DNA from: Paraeggerthella hongkongensis | GTDB taxonomy: Bacteria > Actinomycetota > Coriobacteriia > Coriobacteriales > Eggerthellaceae | Length of the DNA stretch: 64,000 nt | NCBI RefSeq assembly: GCF_003726035.1 | Contig: NZ_QICD01000011.1 | Location: 1-64,000 of the forward strand | Direction: 5' to 3' | Shown: positions 60,882-64,000 of the stretch, in pieces | Layout of the letters: each line of letters starts with the position of its first letter | Position numbering within the stretch: position 1 is the stretch's first letter | Made by a program: the position numbers and the translations under genes | The notes under the pieces: model-generated | The model's database searches: none | Seen by the model: only the letters and a program-made list of their open reading frames with translations | Told to the model about the DNA's origin: nothing

Positions 60882-61526
60882 ATGGCGGCTTGCGCTTTGG
60901 TGGGGGCGATCGATTTCAACGCAGATGATTTTCTCGCACGGCGCGAATCGGGCGAGATCGAGTATGTGATCGCCGTCGACGGAGGCTTCGCGCATCTAGA
61001 GGGCATCGGCGTGGCTCCCGATATGGCCGTGGGCGACTTCGATTCGCTTGGATACGTGCCGAAGTGCAAGCGCGTATCCCGTTATCCCGTGCAAAAGGAT
61101 CAGAGCGACATGGAGCTGGCCATCGAGAAAGCCCTGGCATGGCGCTACGACGAGTTGCTGGTGTACGGCGGATTGGGCGGGCGGCTCGACCATACCGTTG
61201 CGAACCTGCAGTTGTTCGCGCGCTTCTCAGAGCAGGGCGCCTATATCACGGCCATAGCCGATTCGTACGCGGTGCGCCTGCTGACCGGTCCGGACGTGTT
61301 CGAGTTGCCGCTCCTTGAATCCGGGACGGTGTCGGTGTTCGCCGCCAATGATCGGGCTGAGGGCGTCATCGAGCGCGGCATGGCCTACTCCCTTGACGAC
61401 GAGCCGCTTTCGAACCGCACGTCGCGCGGCCTTTCCAACGAGTTGACGGGCGAACTGGCAACTGTGGCCGTCGAATCGGGCACGCTGTACGTGTTCTACC
61501 CGCTATCGGAGGCTGTTCGCAACTAG
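60882..61526 (+). CDS. thiN: Thiamine pyrophosphokinase
   Basis: 214 residues. VIAVDGGFAHLEGIGVAPDM and AVGDFDSLGYVP form the ATP site; YPVQKDQSDMELAIEKAL and YGGLGGRLDHTVANLQL are family motifs. Converts thiamine to thiamine diphosphate. ATG 60882 follows AAAAGGACGG; a TATGCT lies at ~60834. No TPP riboswitch is visible upstream. Stands alone. Confidence 0.9.
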   Translation: MAACALVGAIDFNADDFLARRESGEIEYVIAVDGGFAHLEGIGVAPDMAVGDFDSLGYVPKCKRVSRYPVQKDQSDMELAIEKALAWRYDELLVYGGLGGRLDHTVANLQLFARFSEQGAYITAIADSYAVRLLTGPDVFELPLLESGTVSVFAANDRAEGVIERGMAYSLDDEPLSNRTSRGLSNELTGELATVAVESGTLYVFYPLSEAVRN

Positions 61527-61773
61527 CGCCGTTCGCGCGGGGCGTCGGAGTAGTTGTTCGGGCGTCCTTTTGAAAGCGACATTGCTTCGTCGCTGTTGTT
61601 TTCGCGTGGAACGTTCTAGGGAAGACTTCCGATCGTTTCGAACGTGCGCTCCTCTTCTTCGCGCGTTATCTACAATGCTTGCGGACGTTTGTTCGATCCG
61701 CTTCTTTCGTTGTGCGGGAATGCGGTCGCAAAACGTGCGTCCCGCATGTAGCAAATCTCTTTCAAAAAGATGG

Positions 61774-61804
61774 TTGACGGCGACGTTGCGTCATGTCTTA
61801 TGCT
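61774..61804 (+). promoter_or_regulatory. MerR-type promoter of the tetrapyrrole operon
   Basis: TTGACG (61774-61779), 19-bp spacer GCGACGTTGCGTCATGTCT, TATGCT (61799-61804). Spacer length, inverted repeat GACGT-TG-CGTC and -10 match the merR promoter at 54916. The 494-bp gap 61527-62020 holds no gene that I can support; the transcript from here would have a ~210-nt leader, which includes a GGTTCG-AAA-CGAACC hairpin at ~61900-61915. Confidence 0.75.
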
Positions 61805-62020
61805 GCGCTTGCGGTCGATCGAGAATCGACTGAAGACGATGGCCCTTGTGCTTTAAGAAAGCGCAAGGCGAAAGACGAGAATCCGAGACAAGTTCAAACG
61901 AGGTTCGAAACGAACCGAAGAGTCGACGTGCGCGGCTTGGGCATTCGTGTGTCTTCATGTGCGAAAAGCAGGGCGGTTGTGCTGATCGCTGGGAAAGGAG
62001 ACCAGTTATGAGGAGGTCGT

Positions 62021-62737
62021 ATGGACAACTCAGTTGCGGTGTGTGCACCGGAAAAGCCGCGTACGTGTACGCCGTATTATCCAGTGTTTCTTGACGTACG
62101 GGGACGTTTTACCGTTGTGGTAGGCGGTGGAAGTGTTGCCGAGCGGAAAGTGGACGGGCTTTTGAAGGCGGGTGCACGCGTACGCGTTGTGTCTCCTGAC
62201 GTTACGGCGGGCCTGGAAGTTCGGGTGAACGAGGGTTCGGTGACGCTTGAGCGACGTCTTTATGGCGAAGGCGATCTGAAAGGGGCGTTCCTCGTGTACG
62301 CCGCAACCGACGACGCGGCAATCAACGAAGCTGTTTATGCCGAAGCCGAGGCGCGCGGTGTTCTGGCCAACGTCGCGGACGATCCGCAGCACTGCAATTT
62401 TATCGTGCCGTCCGTTGCTCGACGCGGATCACTGCAGTTTGCCGTATCTACTGGCGGCGCTGCGCCAGTGCTGGCGAAGCGTTTGCGATGCGAGTTGGAA
62501 GAGCGTTATTCGGATGATTGGGCGGTATACACGGATTTACTGTCTGAAGTGCGAATGCTCGTTCGCGATCGTATCTCGGGGGGCGAAACCGAGCGCGCTG
62601 CCGTGCTCGAGGCGGCATGCGATCTGGGGTTGCTCGGTCGTCTTCGCGCCGGCGAGGTTCTTGATGCGGAATCGGTTTACATCGAAGCTCTCGATGCCGT
62701 CGACGAGTCGGGCTTTAAGGCTGGCGAATCGCGATGA
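62021..62737 (+). CDS. Precorrin-2 dehydrogenase/siroheme-branch protein
   Basis: 238 residues. NAD-binding VVVGGGSVAERKVDGLLKAGARVRV (in part, ~30-55), FLVYAATDD, and CNFIVPSVARRGSLQFAVSTGGAAPVLAKRLR are the CysG-N/Met8/SirC signature. It oxidises precorrin-2 to sirohydrochlorin, perhaps also iron insertion. A short N-terminal tail with two Cys (MDNSVAVCAPEKPRTC) is extra. GAGGAGG precedes the ATG. Ends inside hemA (ATGA overlap). Confidence 0.88.
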   Translation: MDNSVAVCAPEKPRTCTPYYPVFLDVRGRFTVVVGGGSVAERKVDGLLKAGARVRVVSPDVTAGLEVRVNEGSVTLERRLYGEGDLKGAFLVYAATDDAAINEAVYAEAEARGVLANVADDPQHCNFIVPSVARRGSLQFAVSTGGAAPVLAKRLRCELEERYSDDWAVYTDLLSEVRMLVRDRISGGETERAAVLEAACDLGLLGRLRAGEVLDAESVYIEALDAVDESGFKAGESR

Positions 62738-64000
62738 TGCTTTTGTCTGCCGGCGTGAGCCATGCAAGCGCTTCCGTAGAGCTGCGGGAAAAGCTGGTTG
62801 TACCTTCCGAAAAACTGAACGTTGCCCTTGAGTGCCTTGTTTCGAATGACGTGGTGTCGGAGGCGGTCGTTCTGTCCACGTGCAACCGCACCGAGGTGTA
62901 TGCGACGGTTGTCACCGTGACTGATGGAATACGAGCTATCTTTGATTTTCTACAGGGTCTTCCTGGCATGAAAGACGCCGATGCGGAAGCGCTTGCCCAG
63001 GCTCTTGTCGTGAAGCAGGGTCCGGGAGCGGTGGAGCATTTGTTTCGAGTCGCTTCGTCGCTTGATTCAATCGTGCTTGGCGAAGCTCAGATCATCGGCC
63101 AGGTAAGGCGCGCGTTTGCGGCCGCCGAAAGCGCTGGTGCGGTGGGCGAGGTGACGCGCCGGCTGTTTCGCAGCGCTCTCGAAGTTGGAAAGCGCGTGCG
63201 GGATCAGACGGCTATCGGTTGTCGTTCGGTGTCGATTTCCACGGCTGCGGTTCAACTTGCCGAACGAGAGCTGGGGACGTTGGACGGACGAAGAGCGCTT
63301 GTGGTGGGCGCCGGCGAAATGGGAATGCTTGCTCTCGGGTACCTCAAAGAGCGTGGAGTGGAAAACATTACGGTGGTTAATCGCACGTTCAAGCGTGCGA
63401 GAGAAGCTGCAGCTCGTGTGGGTGGCAAATCGGTGAAAATCGACCAGTTGGAGAAGGAGCTTGCCCGAGCCGATCTGGTGGTTGCTTGCGCTGGCGGCGA
63501 AGAGTTGCTGGTGACTCGTGCCATAATGTCTCGTTCGTTGAAGAAGCGGATCGATGGATCGCACCGTCTTGTGACGGTGGATGTGGGGATGCCTCGAGCG
63601 GTCGACCCCGAATGTGCGCGCATGGAAGGAATCGTTTGCTTTGATCTTGATGATATTGGCGCAGAAGCAGCCGGCAACGCTCGTATTCGCGCAGCGGAAT
63701 CGGTGCGAGCGGAAGCTCTTGTAGCTGAACAGGTTGACGACTTCCTTTCTTGGATGCAAGAGCGAGTGGTGACTCCTACGGTGAAGCAGATGCATGGCAA
63801 GGCTCGTGACGTGTGCGAGCTGGAAGTTGCTCGCGCCGCTAAAGCGCTTGCCGCGCTTCGGGAGGGCGCGTTGTCTGACGGCGAGCGCGCGGTGCTTGAT
63901 TCGCTTGCGAACGCTGTGGCGAAAAAACTGCTTCATGGACCCACGGCTCGCTTGCGCAAGCAAGCAAGCGATCCTGACGCTTACCGTTATACCGAAGCCG
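62734..64000 (+). CDS. hemA: Glutamyl-tRNA reductase (truncated by window end)
   Basis: 422 codons visible, no stop before the window edge. The ATG at 62734 overlaps the sirC-like stop and puts the catalytic Cys at residue 50 in STCNRTEVY. SSLDSIVLGEAQIIGQV (~110), NADPH-binding ALVVGAGEMGMLAL (~190) and TVDVGMPRAVDP follow. First committed step of C5 tetrapyrrole synthesis. Almost complete, since the family averages about 420 residues. Confidence 0.95.
   Translation, partial: MMLLSAGVSHASASVELREKLVVPSEKLNVALECLVSNDVVSEAVVLSTCNRTEVYATVVTVTDGIRAIFDFLQGLPGMKDADAEALAQALVVKQGPGAVEHLFRVASSLDSIVLGEAQIIGQVRRAFAAAESAGAVGEVTRRLFRSALEVGKRVRDQTAIGCRSVSISTAAVQLAERELGTLDGRRALVVGAGEMGMLALGYLKERGVENITVVNRTFKRAREAAARVGGKSVKIDQLEKELARADLVVACAGGEELLVTRAIMSRSLKKRIDGSHRLVTVDVGMPRAVDPECARMEGIVCFDLDDIGAEAAGNARIRAAESVRAEALVAEQVDDFLSWMQERVVTPTVKQMHGKARDVCELEVARAAKALAALREGALSDGERAVLDSLANAVAKKLLHGPTARLRKQASDPDAYRYTEA

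Noticed and set aside
61805-62020. Cobalamin or TPP riboswitch before the tetrapyrrole operon or before the thiamine pyrophosphokinase gene
   Set aside because: I could not find the conserved B12 box or the THI-box core sequences in either leader.

Overview
The window looks like the chromosome of a high-GC actinobacterium of class Coriobacteriia, most likely an Eggerthellaceae member (Eggerthella or Gordonibacter-like). I infer this from the GC-rich codon use, the Tat-exported lipoprotein flavoprotein reductases paired with LuxR-type regulators that have a long membrane-embedded N-terminus, and a division cluster with SepF and DivIVA but no FtsA. Species level cannot be settled by reading alone.

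Layout. 1-6,250: end of an unknown gene, a LuxR/flavoprotein divergent pair, a lipase-like hydrolase and a class Ic aminotransferase. 6,400-10,680: PutP-type symporter, NlpC/P60 hydrolase, YbhB-like protein and a hypoxanthine-DNA-glycosylase-type enzyme. 10,700-15,300: information-processing block tRNA-Tyr/Thr/Met-tuf-rpmG-tRNA-Trp-secE-nusG-rplK-rplA. 15,300-32,900: accessory and housekeeping mix (SPFH protein, DUF1254 protein, map, second flavoprotein/LuxR pair, ATP-grasp ligase, asnB, murJ, nadK, DUF1846 protein, xerC/D). 33,400-54,700: the full dcw cluster mraZ-rsmH-ftsL-ftsI-murE-murF-mraY-murD-ftsW-murG-murC-murB-ftsQ, then ftsZ-pgeF-yggS-sepF-proC-yggT-divIVA. 54,900-64,000: a MerR regulator, a NirJ2/AhbD-like radical SAM enzyme, an iron/heme/cobalamin-type ABC importer, rnpB (minus strand), thiamine pyrophosphokinase, and the start of a tetrapyrrole operon (sirC-like, hemA, cut by the window end).

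How the genes work together. The dcw block makes the lipid II precursor (MurC-F, MraY, MurG), polymerises and crosslinks it at the septum (FtsW, FtsI) and positions the machinery (FtsQ, FtsL, FtsZ, SepF, DivIVA); MurJ, 5 kb upstream, would flip lipid II. The last 9 kb appear to form a heme theme: siroheme-branch enzymes, a radical SAM heme-maturation enzyme and a metal/tetrapyrrole importer. The merR promoter and the sirC-hemA promoter share an unusual 19-bp spacer containing the same GACGT..CGTC(AT) inverted repeat, which points to one MerR-controlled tetrapyrrole regulon. I consider this the most interesting system in the window.

Repeats. Three copies of a long perfect hairpin (4822, 16587, 48751), two copies of a ~145-bp element with inverted ends (23887, 60064), a 107-bp palindromic element lying in frame inside the 5' end of an ABC ATPase gene (59054), and three back-to-back perfect palindromes (30043-30193) show a genome with several small palindromic repeat families.
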